This document shows, piece after piece, positions 1 through 7,945 of a stretch of 64,000 nucleotides of DNA (positions within the stretch are counted from its first letter, which is position 1; each line of letters begins with the position of its first letter). The stretch is from contig JAEUHN010000004.1 in NCBI GenBank assembly GCA_016795365.1, positions 303,868 to 367,867 of the forward strand, given 5' to 3'. The DNA comes from Verrucomicrobiaceae bacterium. GTDB taxonomy: Bacteria > Verrucomicrobiota > Verrucomicrobiia > Verrucomicrobiales > Verrucomicrobiaceae. The position numbers were made by a program, and so were the translations under genes. The notes beneath the pieces were generated by a model. The model made no database searches, was not told the DNA's origin, and saw nothing but the letters and a program-made list of their open reading frames with translations.

Positions 1-3000
1 GAGAGACGTTGTTCGCGGTGGTCTGACGGATCGTCACACCGGCATTCGATGTATTGCTCCCACCCGAGATGCTGACCACCCGTGCGGTGACGGTGCAGTT
101 CACTGAATTGGTGACCGCATACGAAACCAAGCAAGCGGTGTCCGTTGCCCCGTTGGTGCTCAAACCCGTGCCACCTGCAACGAGTGTAAACACTCCGCCC
201 GCCTCACTGCTGGTGCTCGCAGGGTTGGTGGTGCCGATGCTGCCGAAGGTCGGCGTCAAACTGATCGTTGAACCCACATCCAGTCCTGTGATGCTCACAT
301 TGTCGAGAGTCGCAGTGCAACTCGTTCCCGATGCTGATGAGGCCGCCACAAGCCCGACGATGTAGGCGCTCGTGGTCGTCGTTGGCGAGCGTGTGCTGCT
401 GAGGGTTGTCCAGGTGACCCCATCAACGGAGATATAGCTGGTGTGAACGGCGCCTGCACGCGTCACGCGAACCCAGTAAGGCAGGGCGATAGAAGCGTTC
501 GCAGTCGCCGTCGATGCGCGAGATCCTGTATCGACCACATACTCGACGCTCGTAGTCCCCGTCGATGGCGAGGCAAGTGTGACCGGCACCTCGACCGTTG
601 TCGTGCTCTCGGGACCGGCCGCGCCAGTGGCGGAGAACTGAACGGTCTGCGCGCCTGTGTCGTTGTCGTCGAGGCAGATCGTGGCATCGAGAGTCTTCGA
701 ATAGCTGCCCGGCTCGGCATGGAACACGATGGTCTCTGTCCCTTCGAGCGCAGTGTCATTCAAACCGGTCTGGCTCAGGGTGAGATCGGCACCTGATGCA
801 CCAGCAGGAATGGTCAGCACGCCGGCTCGGGTGCCATAATCAAACGTGAGCGTGGCACTCGTCGTCACACTGAAATCCGCTGGCTGAGCTGTTCCTGGAG
901 TGGCCGTGCCTTGCAGGGAGAAGTTCACGTCCAGCGCTGCCGCAGTCGATCCTGTTCGAGAGACATAGAATTTGAAAGGCGAAGTCGTGGCACCCTCAGT
1001 GATGCGCACGCCACCTCCCGAACTGATCTGCGCATCTGCCCACACCGTCGGCTGATCATTGTCCCTCAGCCAGATGCTCGCACTTGAAGTGGGACCAAAG
1101 GTCGTCACGACGCTATTGGTGGTGATGCTGCAAACAATGCTCTCGATGTCCTCAAGGTCAGTGTCGTTCACCGGCACCAGGGTGAGATCGACCGTGGCCG
1201 CGACAGCGCCAGAGGTAGCATTCATCACGATCGTGCCAGTGCCTGAGGCTGAATCATACGTGCTGCCTGCGGGAGAAGGGGGAAGGGTCACGGCGTAGTC
1301 AGCGACTCGTGTGGCCGTTCCTGTAAGGGCGAAAGGAATCGCCACTGTGCCGGAGCCCGATCCTTTCAAGGAGAAGCGAATGACACCCGAAGCCCCGCCC
1401 TCCACTGCCGTTGTGACGGCTGCCAGTTCAACATACGGAACGTTTCCCGCACCATCATTGATCGTGATCGTCGCGGAGTTGTTGCTCCCAAGTTTGTAGT
1501 TCGTCGGACCAGCCCCGAGTTGCAGCAGCACCTGCTCAGGCGTCTCGCCAATGCCATCCCAGCGCGGCACGATGCTGATGCTTGCCGATGGCTTGCCCGC
1601 CGGAATTTGCAGGACTCCAGGCAACGGCTCGAAGTCCGCACCATTGAGCGCAGGAACTCCAGTGCTTGGATTGCCAGCGACGGAGTAGTAAACCGTCAAG
1701 GGCGAGCTAAGGTCTCCTGTCCGCGTGACCACAAAGGTCCCCGTGTTCGCCACGGCTCCGACGGCGCTCATGTCCACCTCTTGAGCCGTGGCATCCGTCG
1801 CGACCACGCTCACTACATTGGTGTCATCATCAAACAAACTCACCGTCGCACTCGATGCGGTGGGACTGATCACATACGCAGCATTGGACGACAGTGTCAC
1901 GCTAACGGTCTCCAAGGACTCCACGAGTGTGTCGGCGATCGGTGTGACGTTGATTGTGGCACTCGATGCTCCCGCCGGAATGCTCACACTGGTGCCGATC
2001 GACGTGTAATCCACCGCCGATGTCGCGGTCCCGCCCACGGCAAAATTGACCGTGAGTGCGTTGGTGGTCGCACCCGTTCGCGTCACGGTGAAAACGCCCG
2101 GCGAAGCAGTGCCTTCATCCGCTGTGTCCGTCGTGGCCTGCACGCGCACCTGAGGCAGAGTCGTGGTGTAAGGAGGCGAACCAGTCACGGTTTCGTTGTC
2201 TTCGATCACGATGGTCGCCGTTCCTGCATTAGGCGCGATCAGGTAACCAGATCCAGCACCGAGGGCGAAGATGACCGTTTCTGGACCTTCCACTGCCGTG
2301 TCTGCCGTCGGCGTGGTTAGAGCAATGTCGAGCGTGGCGCTGTCAGCCGGAATGGTGAAGGTGCTGAAGCCACCGGAACCAGAGGCGAGAGCGGGAGTCA
2401 ATGTGTAGTCGCTGGTAGCTGAAGTTCCCGTCGCTGGATTCACGTTCACCACGAGAGGCAGACTCAAGTCCCCTGTGCGTGTGAGGCGAAAAGTGCCATT
2501 GTCCGTTCCACTGTTCTCGAGAGCCACGGCATCAGGTGCTGTGATGGAGACGATTGGCAATCCTTCGGCTTCGAAATTCGCCCCGGCAAAGTTGGGGCCG
2601 ACGGTAATGCTATTGTTGAACAGCTCGCCAAACGTGTAGCCATAAAGCGCAGGCGTCACGCTGTAGGTGTTCGCCGACAGATTGGCAATGGTGTAGTAGC
2701 CGTCTGAATCCGTGATCGTCGGGTTAACACCGTTGGCGGTGAGCAGCACGTTAGGCATGCCCACGCCGCCAGAGGTGATGCGTCCGCTGATGGTGTATTT
2801 GCTCCCACCGTTGCCCGTCGTGATCAGAATGGTGCGGGTGGCGCTGCCGCCCTTCATGTCACTCACAGTGCAGCTCACCACGTAACTGCCAGCGGTTGCC
2901 GAGAACGTGCGTGTGATCGTCGGTGAATTAGGTGACACCAGCTTCACCCCGGTATCACCCCAGTGCTGCCACTGATAAGCCAGTGTGTCGCCATCGGGAT

Positions 3001-5044
3001 CAGTCGCATTCGCCGTAAAGGTGACCGTCGAACTCACTGGCACCACCGTGGACGAAGCCGACAGGGTGAGCGTAGGAGCGTGATTGGAGCTGAAGTCCCC
3101 CATGTTGACCAGCACGTCCACATACTTGGGCGTGGTGCTGCTGACGCCCACCGTGGTGATGTAGATTCCCGCCTCGGTGTCGGCAAAGGTTTGCCCCAGG
3201 GCGATCGGTGCATCGTCCTTGTTATACGGTGAGCCCGGCGTGGTGTCGATGAGCTGGATGTTGCCACCACCACCACTCGAATACTTCCAGCCCAGGATCA
3301 TGCCTTGATCCACCCACGGGCGCGTGGCGTTTCCCGTGTAAAGCTGACGCAGCTCTCCCCAGTAGGTATGTTGAGAATCCTTCGTGATGGTCAGCGCATA
3401 GCGATTGCGCGGATCGAGAATGGGCTGATCGAAGGCATGCAAACGATACAGCCCGCTCGAGGTGATGTTTTGCACGAAGTTCGACGGCATCCACTTCACC
3501 TGCACCTTCGCCGCCGCATTGTAGTGATCAGTTGGCACGCTGCCGCCCCCCATCACATCATAGCTGTCACCATACTCGGCATTGGCACCGGGACCGATGG
3601 CACTGGTGCCGGCAGTGTCCCAAAAGTTCGCATGAGCCAGACCAAAGGCGTGGCCAATTTCATGCGCCGTCACGCCCACACTATCGCCATACACCCAGAC
3701 CGTGCTCCCTCCACCCCAGCCGCCTGTGGGCCGAGCACCGCCGATCAGCCGCAGCACGGTCACATCGTAGTCATTGTAATCAAAGCCGATGCGCCGTGCC
3801 TCCTCGCGAGCGTGTGCCATCTCGAGCCCCAGGCCGTCGATATCACCGCCATTCGAACTGTCGCGCTGCACATACCAAGCTTCGTTCTTGGGCAGTCGGA
3901 TTGGCGGTGTCACCGTCGTCAGCGTGGTTAGCTTGCCGAACGACGACTTGGAATAGTAGTCCGCCACGTTGCGCATGATCTCGTAGCACTTCGATTCGGT
4001 GGGCAGGTTGTTGTTCTGCACCTGGTCCTGGAAGCTCATCGGGATGTAGAGCACCTTCAGCTGCCCGATGGCAGGCGTCGGAGGCGCAGGCAGGGAGCCC
4101 GTCAGCGTCACCGGACCACCGGTGGCACCTTCCCCATACAGCAGCGTCTCTGTCAGCTGGGTCTTGTGATAGCCGCCGCAGAGGTAAATGATCTCATCGG
4201 GAGTCTCGACCACCGTCTCAGCCTGCTCGGGAGTCACCGGCTGATCCGCCTCCGAGGCGGCCAGCGTTTGCTTTCCCGAGATGGGGCAGTTCATCACCGC
4301 CGTCTTCGCACGGTCGGGAACTTCACCCACCTCCAAGACTCGAAGCGGCTCAGAGTTCACAGCGAACTCCCGATCAATCACGATCCCATTCAGCGGACGA
4401 TCAGGCCACGGAAGCAGGTTCGGGTCAGGCTCGCCGGGCTTGGGCTTCAGCGGCAAATCGCCAGCCGGATACATGTTGAAGGCACCTTCATTACCGAGGG
4501 TGGCAATGCGGTGGGTGAGTGTCTTTCCCTGCAGCAGGACCTGCCCTGGCGGCGGCACGCCTTGGTAAACCATCACCGCGCCCCGCCGATTCACACGCCG
4601 CTCTAGCCATCCCAAGATGGCCGATGGAAGCTGCTGCCGCACCACCATGGGCACAGCGTTCTGAAGAGCCTCCCGGGGATTGTCCTTGATCAGCTCCTTC
4701 ATTTGAGGGCGACGAGCCTCCGCCAGCTTGATGCCCTCCGGCACCAGTCGCTCCCGGTCCGCTCCCGACGCTGCGAGGTAGCGCTTCGACCACTGAGCGA
4801 AGGCCGCAATGGGTCCGCCGATGACTTCGTCCTTATCCTGCACTACCTCCTCTGAAGTGTGAATCACCTGTCGGCTGGAAACAGGAACCGTCGGATGACT
4901 AGGCTTTGTAGTCACATCAGGCGGGCAATAAATACAGGAAGACGCATCCGATGATAGGTCTCGACGCATTTGATGCCATCCCACCAAGACTGCGAAAACA
5001 GTAGCCACGACCAACAAAAAACGTGTGTGTGCAGCAAGGCGCAT
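1..5044 (-). CDS. Giant secreted zinc metallopeptidase (metzincin, M6/M11-like) with PKD and Calx-beta repeats, 3' end cut by window
   Basis: Reading leftward from the ATG at 5044-5042, one frame stays open to base 1, giving about 1681 residues without a stop. The N-terminus (MRLAAHTRFLLVVATVFAVL) is a signal peptide or anchor. The catalytic motif HEIGHAFGLAH lies at residues 461-471 (zinc ligands H461, H465, H471; general base E462). It is followed by EYGDSYDVMGGG with the Met-turn at M498, as in the gametolysin/immune-inhibitor type of metzincin. After it come a PKD-like domain (about 650-740), a carboxypeptidase-regulatory-like domain (about 748-825), then at least five Calx-beta modules (about 828-1463) ending in acidic DD/DND motifs, and a DUF1349-like segment. 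It is probably a secreted or surface protease with calcium-stabilised stalk repeats. The substrate is unknown, and the C-terminus that would show an anchoring or sorting domain lies outside the window. Confidence 0.9.
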   Translation of the reverse strand, partial: MRLAAHTRFLLVVATVFAVLVGWHQMRRDLSSDASSCIYCPPDVTTKPSHPTVPVSSRQVIHTSEEVVQDKDEVIGGPIAAFAQWSKRYLAASGADRERLVPEGIKLAEARRPQMKELIKDNPREALQNAVPMVVRQQLPSAILGWLERRVNRRGAVMVYQGVPPPGQVLLQGKTLTHRIATLGNEGAFNMYPAGDLPLKPKPGEPDPNLLPWPDRPLNGIVIDREFAVNSEPLRVLEVGEVPDRAKTAVMNCPISGKQTLAASEADQPVTPEQAETVVETPDEIIYLCGGYHKTQLTETLLYGEGATGGPVTLTGSLPAPPTPAIGQLKVLYIPMSFQDQVQNNNLPTESKCYEIMRNVADYYSKSSFGKLTTLTTVTPPIRLPKNEAWYVQRDSSNGGDIDGLGLEMAHAREEARRIGFDYNDYDVTVLRLIGGARPTGGWGGGSTVWVYGDSVGVTAHEIGHAFGLAHANFWDTAGTSAIGPGANAEYGDSYDVMGGGSVPTDHYNAAAKVQVKWMPSNFVQNITSSGLYRLHAFDQPILDPRNRYALTITKDSQHTYWGELRQLYTGNATRPWVDQGMILGWKYSSGGGGNIQLIDTTPGSPYNKDDAPIALGQTFADTEAGIYITTVGVSSTTPKYVDVLVNMGDFSSNHAPTLTLSASSTVVPVSSTVTFTANATDPDGDTLAYQWQHWGDTGVKLVSPNSPTITRTFSATAGSYVVSCTVSDMKGGSATRTILITTGNGGSKYTISGRITSGGVGMPNVLLTANGVNPTITDSDGYYTIANLSANTYSVTPALYGYTFGELFNNSITVGPNFAGANFEAEGLPIVSITAPDAVALENSGTDNGTFRLTRTGDLSLPLVVNVNPATGTSATSDYTLTPALASGSGGFSTFTIPADSATLDIALTTPTADTAVEGPETVIFALGAGSGYLIAPNAGTATIVIEDNETVTGSPPYTTTLPQVRVQATTDTADEGTASPGVFTVTRTGATTNALTVNFAVGGTATSAVDYTSIGTSVSIPAGASSATINVTPIADTLVESLETVSVTLSSNAAYVISPTASSATVSLFDDDTNVVSVVATDATAQEVDMSAVGAVANTGTFVVTRTGDLSSPLTVYYSVAGNPSTGVPALNGADFEPLPGVLQIPAGKPSASISIVPRWDGIGETPEQVLLQLGAGPTNYKLGSNNSATITINDGAGNVPYVELAAVTTAVEGGASGVIRFSLKGSGSGTVAIPFALTGTATRVADYAVTLPPSPAGSTYDSASGTGTIVMNATSGAVAATVDLTLVPVNDTDLEDIESIVCSITTNSVVTTFGPTSSASIWLRDNDQPTVWADAQISSGGGVRITEGATTSPFKFYVSRTGSTAAALDVNFSLQGTATPGTAQPADFSVTTSATLTFDYGTRAGVLTIPAGASGADLTLSQTGLNDTALEGTETIVFHAEPGSYSKTLDATICLDDNDTGAQTVQFSATGAAGPESTTTVEVPVTLASPSTGTTSVEYVVDTGSRASTATANASIALPYWVRVTRAGAVHTSYISVDGVTWTTLSSTRSPTTTTSAYIVGLVAASSASGTSCTATLDNVSITGLDVGSTISLTPTFGSIGTTNPASTSSEAGGVFTLVAGGTGLSTNGATDTACLVSYAVTNSVNCTVTARVVSISGGSNTSNAGVTIRQTTANNVS

Positions 5045-5135
5045 AGGATGATTTTCCCAAAAGTGTAGCGACTACACGATTGGAAAGCGATCCCCGTTAG
5101 AAAAAAGTGAAAGAAAGCCGCTCGTTCCTAAGCGC

Positions 5136-6752
5136 CTAGTCCTTCGACTTCCCCTTTCCTTTGCCTTTTCCCTTCCCTTTGGCACCGGCAGCAGGGTTGG
5201 CCTGCTTGCGAGAGACCTTTGGGGGAGGTGCGGTCGGATTCGTGTCTTTGAACTTCACCTGGAGGTCCTTCATCTGGGCGAGCAGCGATTCCTTGATGCT
5301 GGCGTAATCTGCATCAGCAATGACGGACTTCATCTCGTTTGGGTCCTTGTTCAGATCGAACAGCTCCCACTCGTCGCTCTGGTAGTAGTGGATCAGCTTG
5401 TAGCCTGTCTCCGTGCGCACGCCATAATGGGGCGCGACGTGGTGAGGCTGCGGATACTCGTAGTAGTGATAGTAGTGCGCGGTGCGCCAGTCCTTCGGCT
5501 TCTCGCCTTTCAGGATCGGCAGAAAGCTACGTCCCTGCATGTCCTCGGGAATGGCCACGCCAGCGGCATCAAGGAAGGTCTCGGCGAAGTCCAGCGTGCT
5601 GACGAGATCCTTGTTCTCCGATCCAGCCTTCACCACGCCCGGCCAGCGAACGAGCAGCGGCGTGTGCAGCGATTCCTCATACATCCAGCGCTTGTCGAAC
5701 CAGCCATGCTCACCCAGGTAGAATCCTTGATCACTGGAATAGACGACGATGGTGTTCTTCGCCAAGCCCGTCTCATCCAGCCAGGCGAGGACGCGACCCA
5801 CATTCCGATCCACGCCCGCGACGGTGCTGAGATAGTCCTTCATGTAGCGCTGGTATTTCCAGCGGACCAGATCCTTGCCCTGAAGGTTCGCCTTGCGGAA
5901 GGCAGCATCAATCGGGTTGTAGTGCGCATCCCAGAGGGCGCGCTGAGCATCGGTCATGCGGGCATACCAGCCCCCGCGCTTGGCACCCGAGCCTGGCTCA
6001 TCGGCTTCACCAGGCTGCAACGGCATCTTCAAGTCCGAGTTCAGCGTCATGTGCTGATTAATGCCCATCTCGTGATTGCGAGCTGGCGAGGCACGGCCCT
6101 CGTAATCATCAAAAAGGTTGGGGGGCTCGGGGATCGTTTCGTTGTCGTAGAGGCCGAGTTCCTGCGGGCCTGGCGACCACTCACGGTGCGGAGCCTTCTG
6201 CCAGTAGCAGAGCATGAAGGGCTTGCTCTGATCGCGCTCCTCCTTGAGCCACTTCATCGCTTTGTCTGTGATCACATCGCTCACGTAGCCTTCGATGTGC
6301 TCCTTGCCATTCTTCGTGATGAAGTCGGGATTGTAGTAGCTCCCCTGCCCTGGCAGCACCGCCCATTGATCGAAGCCCGTGGGATCACTTTCGAGATGCC
6401 ACTTGCCGATGACGCACGTCTGGTAGCCCGCCTTTTGTAACAGCTTTGGGTAGGTCTGCTGCGTGTTGTCGAAGAACGACGAGTTGTCGGGGAAGCCGTT
6501 CACGTGGTTGTATTTGCCCGTCAGCACCGTGGCGCGGCTGGGACCGCAGATGGAGTTCGTCACCATGCAGTGGCGGAAGAGCATCCCCTCGCGGGCAATG
6601 CGATCGAGGTTCGGCGTCTTCGCGAATGAGGATCCATAGGCCCCGATTCCCTTAAGCGCATGGTCATCGCTGAAGATGAAAAGGATGTTGGGCCGGTCAG
6701 CCGCCGAAGCGAACGAGACTATGGCGATCAAAAGCAAGGCGAGGCGTGTCAT
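5136..6752 (-). CDS. Secreted sulfatase (S1 formylglycine family) with basic tail
   Basis: A 538-residue exported sulfatase that should hydrolyse sulfate esters, most likely on a polysaccharide. The start at 6752 was chosen because it gives a clean signal peptide ([17 protein letters not shown]); an upstream in-frame ATG at 6785 is possible, and longer versions would run into the divergent gene. The mature start [12 protein letters not shown] carries the metal aspartates (D29, D30). ICGPSR places the C-x-P-S-R formylglycine cysteine at C69, and [13 protein letters not shown] supplies the later metal and sulfate-binding residues. The protein ends in a run of Gly-Lys pairs, which is unusual for the family. 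It is divergent from the TIM-barrel gene at 6865, with 112 bp between starts, so the two probably share a control region. Substrate specificity cannot be read from the sequence. Confidence 0.93.
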   Translation of the reverse strand: MTRLALLLIAIVSFASAADRPNILFIFSDDHALKGIGAYGSSFAKTPNLDRIAREGMLFRHCMVTNSICGPSRATVLTGKYNHVNGFPDNSSFFDNTQQTYPKLLQKAGYQTCVIGKWHLESDPTGFDQWAVLPGQGSYYNPDFITKNGKEHIEGYVSDVITDKAMKWLKEERDQSKPFMLCYWQKAPHREWSPGPQELGLYDNETIPEPPNLFDDYEGRASPARNHEMGINQHMTLNSDLKMPLQPGEADEPGSGAKRGGWYARMTDAQRALWDAHYNPIDAAFRKANLQGKDLVRWKYQRYMKDYLSTVAGVDRNVGRVLAWLDETGLAKNTIVVYSSDQGFYLGEHGWFDKRWMYEESLHTPLLVRWPGVVKAGSENKDLVSTLDFAETFLDAAGVAIPEDMQGRSFLPILKGEKPKDWRTAHYYHYYEYPQPHHVAPHYGVRTETGYKLIHYYQSDEWELFDLNKDPNEMKSVIADADYASIKESLLAQMKDLQVKFKDTNPTAPPPKVSRKQANPAAGAKGKGKGKGKGKSKD

Positions 6753-6864
6753 GGGCCGGAGAGAACGCAAGGATGTCCGCCACATTTCATTCACCCGAGA
6801 AATGCCCCGAAGCAGAACGCAACCTCTTGATTGGAGCCCTGTCGTTCGAGCGTTCTTGATCACC

Positions 6865-7776
6865 ATGTCCACCATCGACCGTCGCCAATTTCTCCGTCGT
6901 GCTAGCCTCGCCGCCGCTGCCACAGCCCTAAGCCCGACGGGTTCTCTCATCGCTGCATCCGATGTGCCGAACGCTCTGGTCGGCCGTCTCTACAAGACGC
7001 TCAAAGTCGGCATGATCAAAGGTGGCAGTTCATTGACCGAGCGATTCAAGACAGCCAAGGCCGCAGGCTTCATGGGCGTGGAGCTCAACCTTCCCGGCGA
7101 CAATGTGGAAGAGGCACGCAAGGCCATCACCGAGTCCGGACTGGTCGTCGATGGCAGCGTGTGCTCCTCCCATTGGTCCATCCGTCACACCAGCCCTGAC
7201 GCAAACACACGGGCCAAGGCCTTGGAGAATCTGAAGCAAGTCCTGCGCGACACCCGGGCAGTGGGCGGGCACAGCGTTCTGCTGGTGGTAGGCAAGGGCG
7301 AGGATGGTCCCGAGAACGAGATCTGGGCGCGCTCCGTGGAGAACATCGCCAAAGCGGTCCCGCTCGCCGCCGAAGTGGGCGTGCAGATCGTGATCGAGAA
7401 TGTATGGAACCAGTTCCTCTACGACCACAACGGAGGAGCCGATCAGAAGGCCGACAAGTTCGTGAAGTATGTCGATGAATTCCGCTCGCCCTGGGTGGGC
7501 ATGCACTTCGACATCGGCAATCACTGGAAATACGGCAGTATGGGCGACTGGATTCGCCAGCTAGGGCACCGCGTGCTGAAGCTTGATGTGAAAGGCTTCT
7601 CTCGCGCTCAAAACAAGTTCACCCCCATCGGCGAAGGCGACATCGACTACGCCGACGTGCGCAAGGCGCTCATCGAGATCAACTTCCACGGATGGCTCGC
7701 GGCGGAAGTCGCGGGTGGCGATCTCGCCGCCCTCACCAGCGTGGCCCAGCAGATGGACAAGGCGTTCGGACTCTAA
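6865..7776 (+). CDS. Tat-exported TIM-barrel sugar isomerase/epimerase (AP endonuclease 2 family)
   Basis: A 303-residue protein beginning with a twin-arginine signal ([18 protein letters not shown]), so it should be folded before export to the periplasm. The mature part is a xylose-isomerase-like TIM barrel: [47 protein letters not shown] and [10 protein letters not shown] are the strand ends that usually carry the Glu/Asp/His metal ligands. Such proteins are common in Verrucomicrobiota and Planctomycetes, and sugar epimerase or isomerase activity is inferred from the fold only. The ATG at 6865 was preferred over earlier in-frame starts because the Tat motif begins there. It faces away from the sulfatase at 6752, which suggests a shared promoter region and a role in the same sugar breakdown. 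Its stop codon abuts the palindromic element at 7777. Confidence 0.9.
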   Translation: MSTIDRRQFLRRASLAAAATALSPTGSLIAASDVPNALVGRLYKTLKVGMIKGGSSLTERFKTAKAAGFMGVELNLPGDNVEEARKAITESGLVVDGSVCSSHWSIRHTSPDANTRAKALENLKQVLRDTRAVGGHSVLLVVGKGEDGPENEIWARSVENIAKAVPLAAEVGVQIVIENVWNQFLYDHNGGADQKADKFVKYVDEFRSPWVGMHFDIGNHWKYGSMGDWIRQLGHRVLKLDVKGFSRAQNKFTPIGEGDIDYADVRKALIEINFHGWLAAEVAGGDLAALTSVAQQMDKAFGL

Positions 7777-7939
7777 CAGGCTGCGGAAAAACGCATGAGT
7801 CGCATCTTCGGGCGGGGCAGCACGATCTGCTTCGTTCTTTGGTTTGCCGTTGTATCAAGGACAGCGGCTGCACCATCCGCCTCGCATCTGATGCCGCCTC
7901 GCTCCGAATTTGCTGACACAGCTGTTTTTCCGCAGCCTG
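7777..7939. repeat. MITE-like imperfect palindrome with 16-bp perfect terminal inverted repeats
   Basis: CAGGCTGCGGAAAAAC at 7777-7792 is repeated exactly in inverse orientation at 7924-7939. The symmetry continues inward: TTCGGGCGGGGC at 7807-7818 answers TTCGGAGCGAGGC on the other strand at 7896-7908, at the same distance from each end. The element is about 163 bp, has no credible coding potential and fills the whole space between two convergent genes. No target-site duplication is evident. This is the architecture of a non-autonomous miniature transposon or an intergenic palindromic repeat. If transcribed it would form a long hairpin that could end transcription from both sides. No second copy was noticed in the window. 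Confidence 0.7.
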
Positions 7940-7945
7940 CTGGCC

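Noticed and set aside
1520..2320. Rightward 266-codon frame inside the metzincin gene
   Set aside because: Antisense to a continuous domain-rich protein; Arg/His/Cys-rich and without a motif.
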